From Paragonimus westermani (taxonomy: Eukaryota; Platyhelminthes; Trematoda; Plagiorchiida; Troglotrematidae): a DNA stretch of 64,000 nt. Location: the NCBI GenBank assembly GCA_008508345.1, contig QNGE01000997.1:65683-129682 (forward strand), given 5' to 3'. Each line of letters starts with the position of its first letter. Positions within the stretch are counted from its first letter, which is position 1. Shown piece by piece: positions 1-10,849 of the stretch. The notes beneath the pieces were generated by a model that saw only the letters and a list, made by a program, of their open reading frames with translations, was not told the DNA's origin and made no database searches. The position numbers were made by a program, and so were the translations under genes.

Positions 1-240
1 GGCGGTGTACCAGAAATGGTATGTTCTTCAGGAAGAGATGTCAACCATCTTCCGACCCCCAACCTGGAGGACCAGGAGACTGTGGTTTGTCAGACCTCTA
101 CCTGTTGGCCTGCCTGGTATGAGTAACTCTGTCCAGTTCAGCCCAAAAGGTCATTGAGATGCACAAGCCGTTATACCACGTCAAGGTCCAGTCTCACCGT
201 GACGGTTTTTCACTGATAGTAAAGTCACTAACAATTCCGT
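1..240 (+). repeat. Possible LINE 3'-tail remnant
   Basis: The segment holds a GC-richer block with phrases such as TGCCTGGTATGAGTAAC, GGTCATTGAGATGCACAAG and CCACGTCAAGGT. From memory, this order resembles a conserved tail seen downstream of the reverse transcriptase in some invertebrate non-LTR retrotransposons. A plus-strand frame is open for about 40 codons from base 1 and then meets a stop, so it may be the last decayed codons of an element lying outside the window. The family assignment rests on recollection of a motif and not on a search. An unrelated exon end is possible. Confidence 0.35.
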
Positions 241-1060
241 AAACATGAACTATATTTCTTCGACCAGCCTAATAACTTTAGTTTCCAATAAGTTTCGAGA
301 ATATAAATAAAACAATTTTTCTTCACTTTAACCGTTCACAATTTTATTACTTACTGTTTCATTACTACACACTGTTCAACACAATGTGCATTCGACTTTT
401 GCAATTTTGCTTGCCTTTCTTGATAAGAAAAATATCAAGATTTTCGTTAGCCCACTCAAATAAATTTGCGTTTTCGGTGCAAATTCGACTGATCCCACTG
501 ATTTCTGACGTCTTATTGCATACAAGCTAGTTGGGAGAGTCCTATCGGATTCTCTTCAGCCGTTTTTGCTGACCTGTAAAATTAAAGAGAAAACGTCGAC
601 AGTTCGCTTAATCCGTTTAGCCTGCCAGTTCATTTACAGTTATAATGACAGTTATATTAACAGAACGGATCAACGTCTTTGTCAGTGAATATCAGAACGT
701 TCATCCAAGTGGCTGACCAAATCGATGAAGCAAGGCAGCAGTACAGCCGGTTCTATGTACGCAGAAGATATCTGATCAAATTGTACTTCTGGATTGCTAC
801 TGACCTGCTGGCCCATAGCGCTCTTTCTGTCCATCTGTACGCTCTTCGTATCATATTTTAAGTTTTGCAAGTGATTGTTTTAAGTATAGGGTGGACAAGA
901 TTACTTGTACTGTCGAAATTCTGCAATATGTTTTCACTCTGCTTTGATTTATTTCAATAAACCATAGATTACGAATCCAGTAACCAGCCATCACTCACAC
1001 TTCCGGCAATTGTTCCCAGCTTATGAACTGTGAAATATTTTACTGACCGGTGTGCGTATA
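241..1060. other. Unassigned sequence
   Basis: AT-rich DNA with only 60-codon frames on both strands that mirror each other near 680-870. I see no recognisable protein, RNA or repeat here. Confidence 0.6.
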
Positions 1061-1069
1061 CTGGTACTC

Positions 1070-1190
1070 CAAACCCCTTGGCAAGGCTCCTGATGAAGGC
1101 CACCCGAGGTGGTTGAAGCGTAGAGTATTACAACTTGCTCGAAACGCTGTGTTATTCTCAATCTGTTTATAAATTAACTGTCTGTTCACT
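1070..1190 (+). repeat. Penelope-type 3' terminal motif, copy A
   Basis: The block starts CTGATGA (1090-1096), continues with a 6-7 bp stem closed by CGA (GGCCACC / GGTGGTT), then GAAG and a tail GTAGAGTATTACAACTTGCT followed by GCTGTGTTATTCTCAATCTG. The same ordered tail recurs at 19.9-20.1, 23.88 and 24.73 kb. CTGATGA plus stem plus GAA(A) is the left half of a hammerhead ribozyme core, and Penelope-like elements are known to carry such motifs. I cannot draw a convincing stem III or cleavage site here. No element body is recognisable upstream, so this is a solitary 3' end. Confidence 0.55.
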
Positions 1191-1199
1191 CACGATACG

Positions 1200-4100
1200 C
1201 CTTTCATTCTTATTGACGAGTCATTTTCCATTATTTTGATTGCAACGGGACTTTTCGTAACTTAGTTTTTTTCGAAACATTTTGTACCCCGTAACCACTG
1301 TGTATTCAACTATCACCGGCATTTTTATTCACTTGTAATCATTGTTATGCAATACCACGTCGGACTATCACCACACCGATGTGGACGATCTCAATACATG
1401 AACTCAGCTTATATCTATTTGCCGGTTGATATCACCGTACAGCATAGAGGTGCTTGTATGCTCACACTGTGCGGACGACAATCGTTAAGCACAGTCTACC
1501 AGTCACAACTAAACAATCATAAAACGAATTCAACGCCTGTCTTGTCTCTTCTCACAAAATCTTACTGGCCAGTTAACTGTGTTTAAAATAATGAGAAGCG
1601 GTTAAAACGATAGTCACTAGCTAAACAGCCAACAACAAGAAAAACAAAATTCAAGCGGATACCTATAGTCAAATTGACACAATCGATGACAGTGTGAAAA
1701 AGAATTTGTACAACAGTTTGTCTTCTGATTGTCTAACTCAAATCGCTTAAGTGAATGTGAAAGGCCGAAAAGTTAAAAAACAGTCCATCATTGTTTGTCT
1801 GATACACTTTTGTGTTAATTTAAAGCAGAAACGAAACCGGTAAAGGTCCGTTTTGTGGTCTTACACATTCTTATAATGTTAAAATGCAACCCGAGTCAGC
1901 GTGTCTCATGTTGGCTTGAAGCTAACATAACAGTATATAGGCAACTATCCAGATTTCTTTAGAGACGTGATTCGCCTGATTCAAAACCGACCCATTGTTC
2001 TACAGCCACCCTATCACACCACGATCGATACCACAATTTCAGTGTATGCGTCCACACACGTCCACTAAGTAACTTGTTGATTTTTTGATGTACACGTTCA
2101 TGTTAGTAACTCTTCCCACATGCGATCGAGAAGGCGGCGCGTTCTGTCGTTTACAACCTTTTACCTCACATTTCAGGTGATTATGTGAACTATAGAAGCG
2201 GTTATGTTTGTTCGATCAACGCGATACACAGCGCCAGACAGTCAGCATCCGTGTTGGACGGAGATTTCAGCCTCGTCAATAACGATAGTGTTTATGTCAA
2301 TCAAACGTTATTCTGTACAGTATTTGGCTGGGAACGACGCAAAAACCAAAAGAGAGGTTCCGTAATATGAATCAACACAGGCAAACGACCTGGCACAGAT
2401 TCCAACTGTCAACAACACATGAAGAACAGGATTTAATCTCTAACACCTTTACTGCTTGACCTTGTATGCGAACACCACTTTACGTCGACACAATTGGTTC
2501 AAATGCAGTTTGAGCTGTGAGCTGGGCGTCACTTACAATAGATAGCAAGTTTGTCACTCCCACAATGTTTTCAGCTAGTCCCTATCGAACAGAAGCGTTG
2601 GACTTGAGTTTCGTTCCTTTGGCAGCTTGTTAGTAGTTCATATTCTTGCCATGACCGGAACTAGAACTTCGACCACGTTCTCAAGAAGCAACTATAATGA
2701 CCACTATACCACTGACCCCAGGTCAGGCACGATGAAATTGTGGAACCTAGGCGCTCAACTGCATCCGCTTTTAGTAATGTTTACACTGTCATCTCGAGAG
2801 AGAATACAATGAACCGTTTCTGTTTCCTGTAAGTTTTCCTTATGATTTTGATCAGTTTAGCTTAATAATCGTAATCGATTTTCTATCAGGAGACTTAAGA
2901 AACGATGTAACCGGCTAAGCGTTTCTACCGTCGTCTTCTATCAATCGTTGGCTCGCTCCCCCTTGGTTCGTATGTTGCTGCTTCGCTGTTTGTTCAAGTT
3001 GCCCACTTTCAATCATTGAAGTATGCAACGTACGAATGTTTGCCTAAGCGGCTCATTGGTTGTTACTGCCGACAGCTGTGATCATAATGTGCAGATCTTT
3101 TTGCTCCTAATGATAGCCCATTCTCAGAGAAGTTGTTCCACTTTTATATGCGCCTACCACTGCCAACATAAAGAAGTTCTTCAGATTCACCGTGTTCATT
3201 AGTTGTTACGTGCACCGTTGGGGGCGATTATCCGCGCACACTTTCTGATATTTCCTTTAAGAGACCGACACTTGTCACAGATGATAATCTAGTGGCACAT
3301 ATCTATGCTGACATTGCACGTATTAAGCCTTGACTTCGACAGGAAGTCGGTGGTGTATTTGCCGATTCGATCGCGATATTGATTACTGACATTGTTCATT
3401 GTGGGTTGGTTGATTTTGTTTGTTCGTTTTTGTTGTTGCTGTTGCTTCTGTTTTTCTTCTTGTTGCAGGATTTGTAGATCAATTTGGCTATTTCTGTCAG
3501 TTGTAATTAGTCTGTTGTGGCATTTAAACTGAGTTAAACCACAGCCCACCGGCTACTGGCGCATAATAGTCGATTGCATTTGGACCTAAGGATCATGATA
3601 TCAAAAATGTTGTTATTAGGTATGCATATAAGGCTTGAATAGAACGTCGAATGACTCTAAGAAGAGTGTTTAATTACGATCTGTCTGAAACGAGTACAAT
3701 GAGAGATTTGTAGTCATTTATGTGCTTGTATATAGTCATGGTACGTTTGTAAACAATGAATGCAAGTGTTATCGTTCTACAACAACCAATAATCCCAAGT
3801 TCAGTATGATTACCTTTTGCATAGGTTTCCATTTATTTGCGCTCTTTTGTATAACTATCGCATATTAAAAAATAAGTCGCTCTCTGGAAACAGTTGGTCT
3901 CGGTGACCACCATCGAAAAGGTAGACAGATATTTCGATCATGTTTGCAAAAACTCCCCTTATCCCCTAAAAGTTTTGCTCGTTTGCAGGCCAATCACAAT
4001 ACGACTGAATGATTTCAGCTTGTGAAAAAAGAAAGCACAACAGTTGTTAAAAGCATTGCCTCGTCCCTCATGTTGAGCGCCTGCAAGCGGTTGCTTCAGC

Positions 4101-5870
4101 GAGATGCATATGTTTTGCACACGAACGTGTGCATTAGGTAGGGGTCTCATTTTTTCTGATCCCGTTCAATACGCGTGCCTATATGCACATGCACAGCAGC
4201 ATCTAACTTGTTAAAGGTGGTCGTTCCCAGAATGTTACATAAACTGATTAATTCATAGTGAGATGACAAGCGCCACTTAATGGAAAAACGACAATAGTTT
4301 AGTGCATATAAATTGCCATTTGTGTCTCCCCAAAAATAGGTAACTGACGTTCGATTAACTGGCTACTGTTCAGGAATACAATGGTCGTTGCCCCAGGATG
4401 TAGACATTTGCGGCCTTCCTTTGACTTAAGGACAGTGCGTTTGGTGGGTTACATGCAAATTAAACAAGGATCTATGTTATCGATAAGTAGTAGATGATGC
4501 AGTAGACTTAGGTCGAACGACAATTATCCAGGTTTTTCAATCATCTTCTTTCGAAAGAAGCTTCTGTTAAAGCCTTTCATTAGCGCATGTTCTTTCAACG
4601 GAGAACTGAACTCCGGGCGTGCTTTTATAAAGCAAGCCTGTTAACCATCTGGCGGATGAACTCATATTATGGATTTCCGGATGGTGAGCCACATCCACGA
4701 ATGAGTTGTGCTCAGATAGAACGATCATCCTCAGAAAAGGCTCATTCAGTCGACGAACACAAGGTTGAGACCTCTAAGATAATTAGTTCGCGCCAAAAAT
4801 CATCGGAAGCATATCCAGGTTAAACGTGATGACCACCAGTATGCTCAGACATGCAGTGTTTAAAACACTGGGCTCTCTTCATCCAATACATCAAACTCGC
4901 AGGAAATCATACATCGCGAGATGCAGAAACGTAGACTTATCCTCGTTGGAGGATTATCTGAAACGTTCACTTGTATAAGGTTAGAGCATGACATAGAAAA
5001 AATGCAACTAATGAGCTCTACACAGGTGTATGCCACGGTGGGTAAATGGTTTCATTGCCACGTCAACCTGCTAATAGAGGGTCGATATGTGAAACTTGGT
5101 TAACAGCGTTCATAAACCATCGAAATCTCGGGGTTGCGATTGCATGATAGGACTATAAACGCAATAGTGGGGTTAACCACATGAACCGTTATGACTTAAC
5201 GTTTCGCGATTAAAAACGCCTGATTTTTGTCCAGGTTTTGACTTATCAACCTGCGCTAATTCGTTGCCCCCACTGTCTACATGGTAATGTGTTTCGTCCT
5301 ACTTTGTCATAAGTTTTGATCCGTTCTTTCGATGTGTTGGTCACTTCAAATGCAGATGAACCGGTAGATGGCAAGAATTTTCAAAGAAAAAACTGCCAGG
5401 GTGGTGAGGAATAATTCCGCGGGTGGGGAGTAATAGACTGAATTCCGCCGCGAGATGTGTGATCGGTAGCAAATCTCAACTCCCGAATAAACTCGTTGAT
5501 AATGTGGTCTGTTATGCAAAAAAGGGCTGGTGAGCACATGTTTTTTCAACGTCGACTGTGGTTGAGATCGCCAACTCGTTCCTTGTAGTGAAGTACGAGA
5601 ATCGCAAGCAGAACATTCCTCAAGAGCTTCTTTCCAAATATTAGGTAGTGGGTCTTTTGTAACTTTCTTGTTCGATGAAGTTACCCACTGTTGTTCAGGA
5701 AAAGGGTTAAGTTGTTTTTTTTTCAAGGGTGATTAAAGTCAAAGTGTTTTGAAAGACTAAATTCTGGGCAGGCAGTATGTACTACCCTTGAAATACACAT
5801 TTGGCGTGCTATATGTTGTAGCAAATACGCATTAGATTATCAGATCGGTTTGGCTGAACATGTTAAATTC
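1200..5870. other. Unassigned sequence
   Basis: About 4.7 kb with no frame I recognise. The longest is a 126-codon minus-strand frame at 5,346-5,726 with no family signature. A pyrimidine-rich run ending TTGCAGG at 3,420-3,470 resembles a splice acceptor, but no coding-like exon follows it. Confidence 0.5.
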
Positions 5871-5879
5871 TCCTGGATG

Positions 5880-6515
5880 GATTATCTCACTAGAACGTGT
5901 GTTAAGCTAAACAGCTTGCAGATCGAAAACTGAATAGAACATTGGACGAGCAATGACGTTCAGAATTTTCACGGAAATTATTCTGTAAACTTAACAGCCT
6001 GGAGTAATCAGTTATCCAAAATGAGCAAATGCCTCCCAGTAGGCACTTAGCTATCGGTAGCATTCATTCAAGGAATCGAACGCTTCGGTAAAATCCACAA
6101 ACAGGCTGGTACCGTTCACGGCACCCATACTGGAACTGTTAAGCAGCAAACACCATGTTGATTGTACTCTGGCTAGCTGAAAATCCATAATGTACCCCGG
6201 GAACGTTTTTATCCGAAATGCGTTGGTCTAGCAGGAGCTCTGCATGTACCTGTTCAGACCGGCTCAGCAAACTGGCATTCTAATAAATGCCGGTGGTTTA
6301 GTTACTACCTTTACTTTTGAACAAATGTACGGTCAGGACATCCTTGACCCCTTGGAGGAATTTTTCTTGCCCTCTGATAGAGTGAATCGGCTGGGGCGAA
6401 TCACTTTACAAAACTGGGTCACTGTGATCCAGAAGTGCTCTTGCCAACTCATTTTCGCCTGCAGACTTTCCATTTCGCAGTTATACGATGGCCGGGGGAC
6501 GCCATTTTCCCATCC
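5880..6515 (-). pseudogene. RTE-like LINE reverse transcriptase, decayed
   Basis: Read on the minus strand, this is the palm and fingers region of a non-LTR reverse transcriptase, which copies LINE RNA at a nicked target. In order: LRNGKSAGENELA (the usual K-NGKA-G block), then KDVLTVHLFKSKGSN, then a broken NYRGISLL block. Next come HYGFSASQSTINMVFAA (the GFR-x-RST-MVFAARQ block), and motif A as SLFVDFTEAFDSL at about 6,065-6,115. A degraded W-x-ALAHFG helix follows. Several in-frame stops and shifts leave it dead. The YADD part is not recognisable downstream. Its strand, family and position make it the second half of the LINE whose endonuclease lies at 10.85-11.77 kb. Confidence 0.75.
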
Positions 6516-7032
6516 GAACCTCCTTCCTCAAAAAGTCGGTTATGTCCAGTCAGAATGAACAGAGATCCCCAGATCAATTCACAGGCAACCTTTGCCAATT
6601 CTTCATCTGGTCGACATATATTCCGCTTTGCTTATTGGTGGCTTAGTGACCTCAACTAGTATCTTTAATTAGCGACCTTCAGTCGTCTGATTCGCGTTTG
6701 GGTATGTTTTTCTGTCGCTGGTCCGAATCCAGCCGAAGCCCTGATTTTTCAAAGTTGGATCTGATTTGAAATCATAAGCCTGCCAAGCTATTTATCAGTG
6801 ACCCAGGAATGTTTGTAGGTCACCGGGCGCCACATAAATAACCTGAATTTTTGCACTTAACCTTTGATTTGGTTTGGGAGCAATTAGCAGAGACAGTCGC
6901 GTTATTTTTGAGACCTCGGTCTTTTGCGTTTCGTTTGTTTGAAGGCGGGTAATTCGGATTCTCCCAAGTGTACCGTTATTACATGTTCGATCTGTATCGT
7001 CCTGAGAGTTAAAACAACCGGCGAAGGAAGAA
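6516..7032 (-). other. Presumed LINE linker between endonuclease and RT
   Basis: This lies where the roughly 700-base linker of the LINE should be. With about 135 bases on the other side of the Gypsy block it adds up to about 650 bases. A 84-codon minus frame at 6,795-7,049 shows no motif of its own. Around 6,714-6,765 the plus strand carries a tRNA box-B-like stretch shared with 35.1 kb, so a SINE scrap may sit inside. Confidence 0.4.
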
Positions 7033-7830
7033 ATCACAGTGTCAGTCACGTTTGAGCAAATGCGAACCTTCCATCAACAGCATTGGAAACAAGTCGAGCA
7101 CACGCAGCTAAGACTGAATGAAAGACTGATGCGGAAGTTGAATTTGTAGCGACCGACAGCTGGATGAAATGAATCCTTCAAACTTGAAACGGAACCCCCG
7201 ATCGACTCAACTAGTGAGTTTCATTTTTATCTAACTGGTACCACGTTCGGCTGCTGGTTCACAAAGTATGAGGGTGGTTTCAAGGTGTGACTGTTAGACG
7301 CTGTTGGTGCTCGGAAAGTGAGGCTGCTGTTCCACAAACTGGACACCACGGAACACGAACTGTACACTAACCATAACTCACCGGGGAACCCGAGAGATTT
7401 CTAGTTTGATGAAACCACCCGGAGGTTGCCTCAAGTCACTGACGATCAGTCTTCTCTCTTTAGCATACGTCATCGGTGCCTGAAGGTCGTGAAATTAGCG
7501 GACGGTGACTAGGTGACCTAAGTTGGAACGGTCAGTCGGGAATGCAAACAATCCAGGCTGCGCACAATGACCAAAAGTCAATTCAAATGTCTGGTTTTCG
7601 TTTATGGACTCCAGTCCCCGCAGAGAGCAGACATCAGAGCACGGGTTTTGATAAAGCTATAACGGCGTTCCGACACCGTCCTACAGGATATCACCGCCGA
7701 ATGTCAGCGCCTGGTGAATCTGAAGCATGACACTGCTGTGATAGAACGAACAGTCATTCAAACCTCCACAGAGTGTCTTCAAATGCCCAGACCAAGGATA
7801 CATCAAAGTCAGAGTGCGGCGACCAGCTGA
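7033..7830 (+). pseudogene. Gypsy gag (capsid-like) remnant
   Basis: A single forward frame runs the whole length with stops at about 7147, 7165, 7288, 7402, 7510, 7519 and 7660 but no frameshift. Gag would form the cytoplasmic particle that packages element RNA. Recognisable blocks in order are FTKYEGGF (capsid start, usually F-x-WY-RYE), ARKVRLLFHKLDTTEHELYT, RDF-FDETTRRL, FKCLVFVYGLQSP, and LQDITAECQRLVNLKHDT. These match the usual capsid order of invertebrate Gypsy gags. The N-terminus is open to at least 7,033. No clear CCHC zinc knuckle is left, though a Cys-Cys-x2-Cys scrap occurs near 7,836. Seven stops without indels suggest an old copy decaying mainly by substitution here. Confidence 0.75.
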
Positions 7831-8084
7831 AACTACCTGCTGTATCTGTAATCAGGTTCAAACAACAGTAAGCCTTACAGGCAATAACAGCGGTAAGGAG
7901 AACTCGTGACTTAGAAGGAGTACACGTCATATTATCACATTTATAAGCGGTAGCTTCGTTTTTAAGTACGTGGACGAATGAACCCTGGATCGCTGAAGCC
8001 GCGACCAGTCAAGACGCATTTGATTCTTGGCACGAATGTTGGGCACACAGACAGCCTTGACGCGTACACAACATTACCCACACC

Positions 8085-8526
8085 GTGTTATCCATTCAGG
8101 CAGCACCAGTAAGTCGATTGCATTCATCAGGACCACAGGGACGGTCATTACCGTTTTATGAAGCGCCAAGGCCTGCAAAGTTCGAGTGTCACAAGCCTTT
8201 CATGCTCCGCTTTTCAGGAGTATGGGTCGTTCTCGTAGCAGAGGACGAAAACCACGTAACAGGTAAGGCGTACTTATCCGCCCTAATCAACAGCAAGTCA
8301 GCCATTCTACGGCTTGATCTGACATCCGACATCGCGTTACTGTCAGATCTTACATGGCACTTGAGTGGCAAACCAGCAATAGTCCCGACAACCCAGCTTA
8401 CTCGAAGCCCTACTGGCGGTCGATTTCCCATCGCTGGCGGAGTTCAGTGCACTGAGGTCCTGAATGGATCATCAATGAGCGAATTAGCGCGTAATCAAGG
8501 ATACCCGCTAGTCCACCCGCCATGCT
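8085..8526 (+). pseudogene. Gypsy aspartic protease remnant
   Basis: A 147-codon open frame holds YLSALINSKSAILRLDLTSD followed by hydrophobic IALLSDLTWH and, about 45 residues on, FPIAGGVQCTEV. This follows the retroviral-type protease layout: a strand, the LDT(G/A)SD active-site loop, then a flap and a GxFxC strand. The loop reads DLTSD, so the usual Thr-Gly/Ala after the catalytic Asp is altered. The protein would cut the Gag-Pol polyprotein as a dimer. The first ~55 codons do not match protease and may be gag C-terminus out of frame. Downstream, RT starts after about 100 bases. Confidence 0.6.
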
Positions 8527-8626
8527 GATCTCGATCTCCTTAAATTGAATTGGATCGATCAAATGTCTAGTTGACAGTCCACTAGTCCAAATGTGTAAAC
8601 GAGCGTAGTCTCAAAAAAAGCCCACA

Positions 8627-9120
8627 ATGCCTCCTGAAATTCACCTTCAGCTCACAAACGACAACAGCATCAGAGACACTTCTGTGTTCTGCGAAGAATT
8701 AGGTCGCTGCGTAAAAACGAAGATGGTTTTACCCCTTCAGCCTGGGACACAACCGGTATTTCCACCCAAGCGTCCAGTCGCATATGCTGCGTTGGCAACA
8801 GTCGAACAGGAACCAGAGGATCTTCAGAAAGTTGAATGACTGAACCGGTAAATTACTTAACGTGGGCAGTCTCAATCGCCGTGGTCACAAGAATCATTAG
8901 AACGATACGGCTGTGTGCAGGCTACTCTACAGGTCTAAATGCTGTTCTCCACGTGTACCTCTGGCCGCTCCCCAAAAATCCTTCTACGAAGCTGAATGAC
9001 GGGAAGTGTTTAACGAAGCTTGGCCTGGCCAAGGCTCATTTACAACAAATGTCCTGGCCAAGGCTCATTTACAACAAATTTCCTTACGGATTCAGGCAAC
9101 AGCCGTTTGGCGTAAAGACA
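8627..9120 (+). pseudogene. Gypsy reverse transcriptase, fingers and motif A
   Basis: The first frame (8,627-8,839) reads MVLPLQPGTQPVFPPKRPVA, the standard opening of Gypsy RT, through VEQEPEDLQK. It then shifts to the frame starting 8,836, with PVNYLTWAVSIAVV, IRLCAGYSTGLNAVL and TKLNDGKCLTKLGLAKAHLQ. The last string is motif A, normally KLDL-DAY-Q, and here the catalytic Asp is Gly, so this copy could not polymerise. A 27-base direct duplication lies just downstream (9,024-9,079). The segment ends with QQPFGVKTT (motif B), followed by a small deletion and a shift into the next frame. Confidence 0.85.
9024..9079 (+). repeat. 27-base tandem duplication, period 29
   Basis: The 27 bases at 9,024-9,050 beginning CCTGGCCAAGGCTC are repeated exactly at 9,053-9,079 with a GT spacer. 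The duplication lies inside the RT pseudogene just after motif A and adds a non-multiple of three. It looks like a slippage event within the dead copy. Confidence 0.95.
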
Positions 9121-9121
9121 A

Positions 9122-9955
9122 CAGATGGTGGATATGACGCTCACGGACATTCCCAGTGCGGTCATCTACCTAGACGACATCGTGGTTATTGGCCGCAATG
9201 CAGAGGATCTGAATCACAAGCTGAACTTGGCTCTTACTTGTTTGAGTTGGTACGGCCTACGACTTCGTTCCGACAAATGCAACTTCGGGATATTCAACAT
9301 TAGAAACCTCGGACTTATTGTGGGCAAAGTTGGCCAACGACCTCACTAGGCCAACGCAGAGGTCACTCAAAATATACCTGTTCTGAGGGACATACTAATC
9401 CTTTGATCATACACGAGGCTGATCAGTATTCCAATCCGAACGTCAACGAACCGTCTACTCACTAAGGATGCCACATGGAAGTGGTCAGGAGAATGTCAAC
9501 TATCCTCCGATCGCATTAGAGCTCTGCTGAGTTCAGACTACTATCCGATGCTTCCGCTTGCCGTGGCTGTGCTCGCATCCAAATGGAGGGTAGGTGCTGT
9601 GATATCCAGTGGGTTTGCAAATGGAGAGAAGAAAACAATCACGAACGCAGTACGGTCGCTTACACCGCGTGAGAGGAACTGCTGTCAGATCGACAAGAAG
9701 GCATTCGAAATATTCTTCGCGGTACGAGGTTTCCACAAAATGCTGTGCGGCCGATATTTCTCTTTGTTGACGGATCACAAACCAGTGCTCGTAGTGTTCG
9801 GCTCAAAAGACAGGGAACACTGGCTTATACAAACAAACACTTGCAACGATGAACAAGAACGCTTCTTGCATGCGGATTGGCGTTACAATGTCGTCCCACA
9901 AGTAGCCTCGGTCGGACTGATGGTTTGTCCAGACTCAGCAGATCACAAACACTGA
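9122..9955 (+). pseudogene. Gypsy RT motif C and RNase H
   Basis: One frame with stops at about 9347 and 9404 reads MTLTDIPSAVIYLDDIVVIG, which keeps the YLDD catalytic pair of motif C. It continues with YGLRLRSDKCNFG, then NRLLTKDATWKWS, then the RNase H part: VRSLTPRERNCCQIDKKAFE, VRGFHKMLCGRYFSLLTDHK and VFGSK. RNase H would remove the RNA strand after copying. The usual first acidic residue (ADAS) appears as VLAS, so this domain is also probably dead. The expected NRLQRWA stretch after the FGSK block is scrambled, with a shift near 9,880. Confidence 0.85.
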
Positions 9956-10835
9956 AGGTCAAGACCGCAATAATTGTAGCGATCAATATCAAACCTGATG
10001 TGCATGTCATTTTCAGTTGTGCTGTTTGGGCACTTCCAGTGACAGCAGTTTTCATGCAAGTGTCGGCACACCTTGATAACGTACAAATGTAAACGGTGAC
10101 TTACCGGAACACTTCTGCCGTCGGGAAGCTGGCACAATCTTGGCGGGATGCGTCATATATACCAACGGAGTAGCAATTCCAGAGGCTGTCCAACGGCAGA
10201 CGCTCAAGCACTTCCGCAGCAGGCACCTAAGGGTAAATTAAGTCACTTCCTCAACGCGTTCTTTTGCTCACTAACCATGAATGAACAAATAAATTAAACA
10301 ACACTGCCCAAAAACCCTGACAAGTATGAACTACATACTTGACGGGTACCTCAAAGACCCTCACAGAGGCATCACGTATGTCATGCGGGACCACTCAATA
10401 AGCAAACGTACCACACCACCGTCGGCGTCCACATCGAGTGACCGGAAGTCTACAACCCGCAACAACCGAAAACGGACACCACTATACAGAAGTCATCGAA
10501 ACTCTCCAGCTCCTTCGGACTGCCAGAGACGGTGATCACAGACAAGTGTTTACAGTTCAACTCCTCCCTCTTCGGAAACTTCTCCCAGCAACTAGGCATC
10601 ATATGAGTGGGACCTCCAGCATAGCATCCTCAATAAAACAGGCAGGCTGAAGGACCTGTCAAAACCTTCAGACGGACGTTAATGAAGGTCAGAGGAGACA
10701 GGTCCCCAAGTCATTTCCCACAGAGTTTTCTGATCAATTGCCGAGCGACCCCAAAGTCAAATGCCTCAAGAGATAAATCGCCAATGGAATTCGTTTCCAA
10801 AAATCTGAGGACTACTTTTGGTACCATGATCCCTG
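9877..10835 (+). pseudogene. Gypsy connection and integrase remnant
   Basis: After a frame change, GRTDGLSRLS marks the end of RNase H/connection. Then REAGTILAGCVIYTNGVAIP and RQTLKHFRSRH (10,096-10,225) match the HHCC zinc-binding part of integrase. At 10,330-10,640 are ITYVMRDHS (usually VDAFSKW), ATTENGHHYTEVIETLQLL, GLPETVITDKCLQFNSSLFG and NRQAEGPVKTFRRTLMK. This is the catalytic core in which D-N-GTQF is now DKCLQF and the NGQAER signature is degraded. YRATPN and FVFKRNLRTTFG follow. Integrase would insert the cDNA. Stops and shifts are frequent. The block ends within a few bases of the LINE endonuclease. Confidence 0.8.
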
Positions 10836-10849
10836 ATGCTGATGGCCTC

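Larger units (their letters stand above)
7033..10845 (+). mobile_element. Gypsy-type LTR retrotransposon remnant, LTRs not seen
   Basis: Gag, protease, reverse transcriptase, RNase H, connection and integrase segments follow in canonical Gypsy/Ty3 order on one strand, interrupted by many stops and shifts. The block begins within gag and ends within the C-terminal part of integrase. Minus-strand LINE sequence lies on both sides. I could not find long direct repeats at the borders, so the LTRs are lost, decayed beyond sight or were never part of this insertion. Confidence 0.85.

Noticed and set aside
6244..6558. 104-codon plus-strand frame
   Set aside because: It is the shadow of the minus-strand LINE reverse transcriptase, whose motifs are clear on the other strand.
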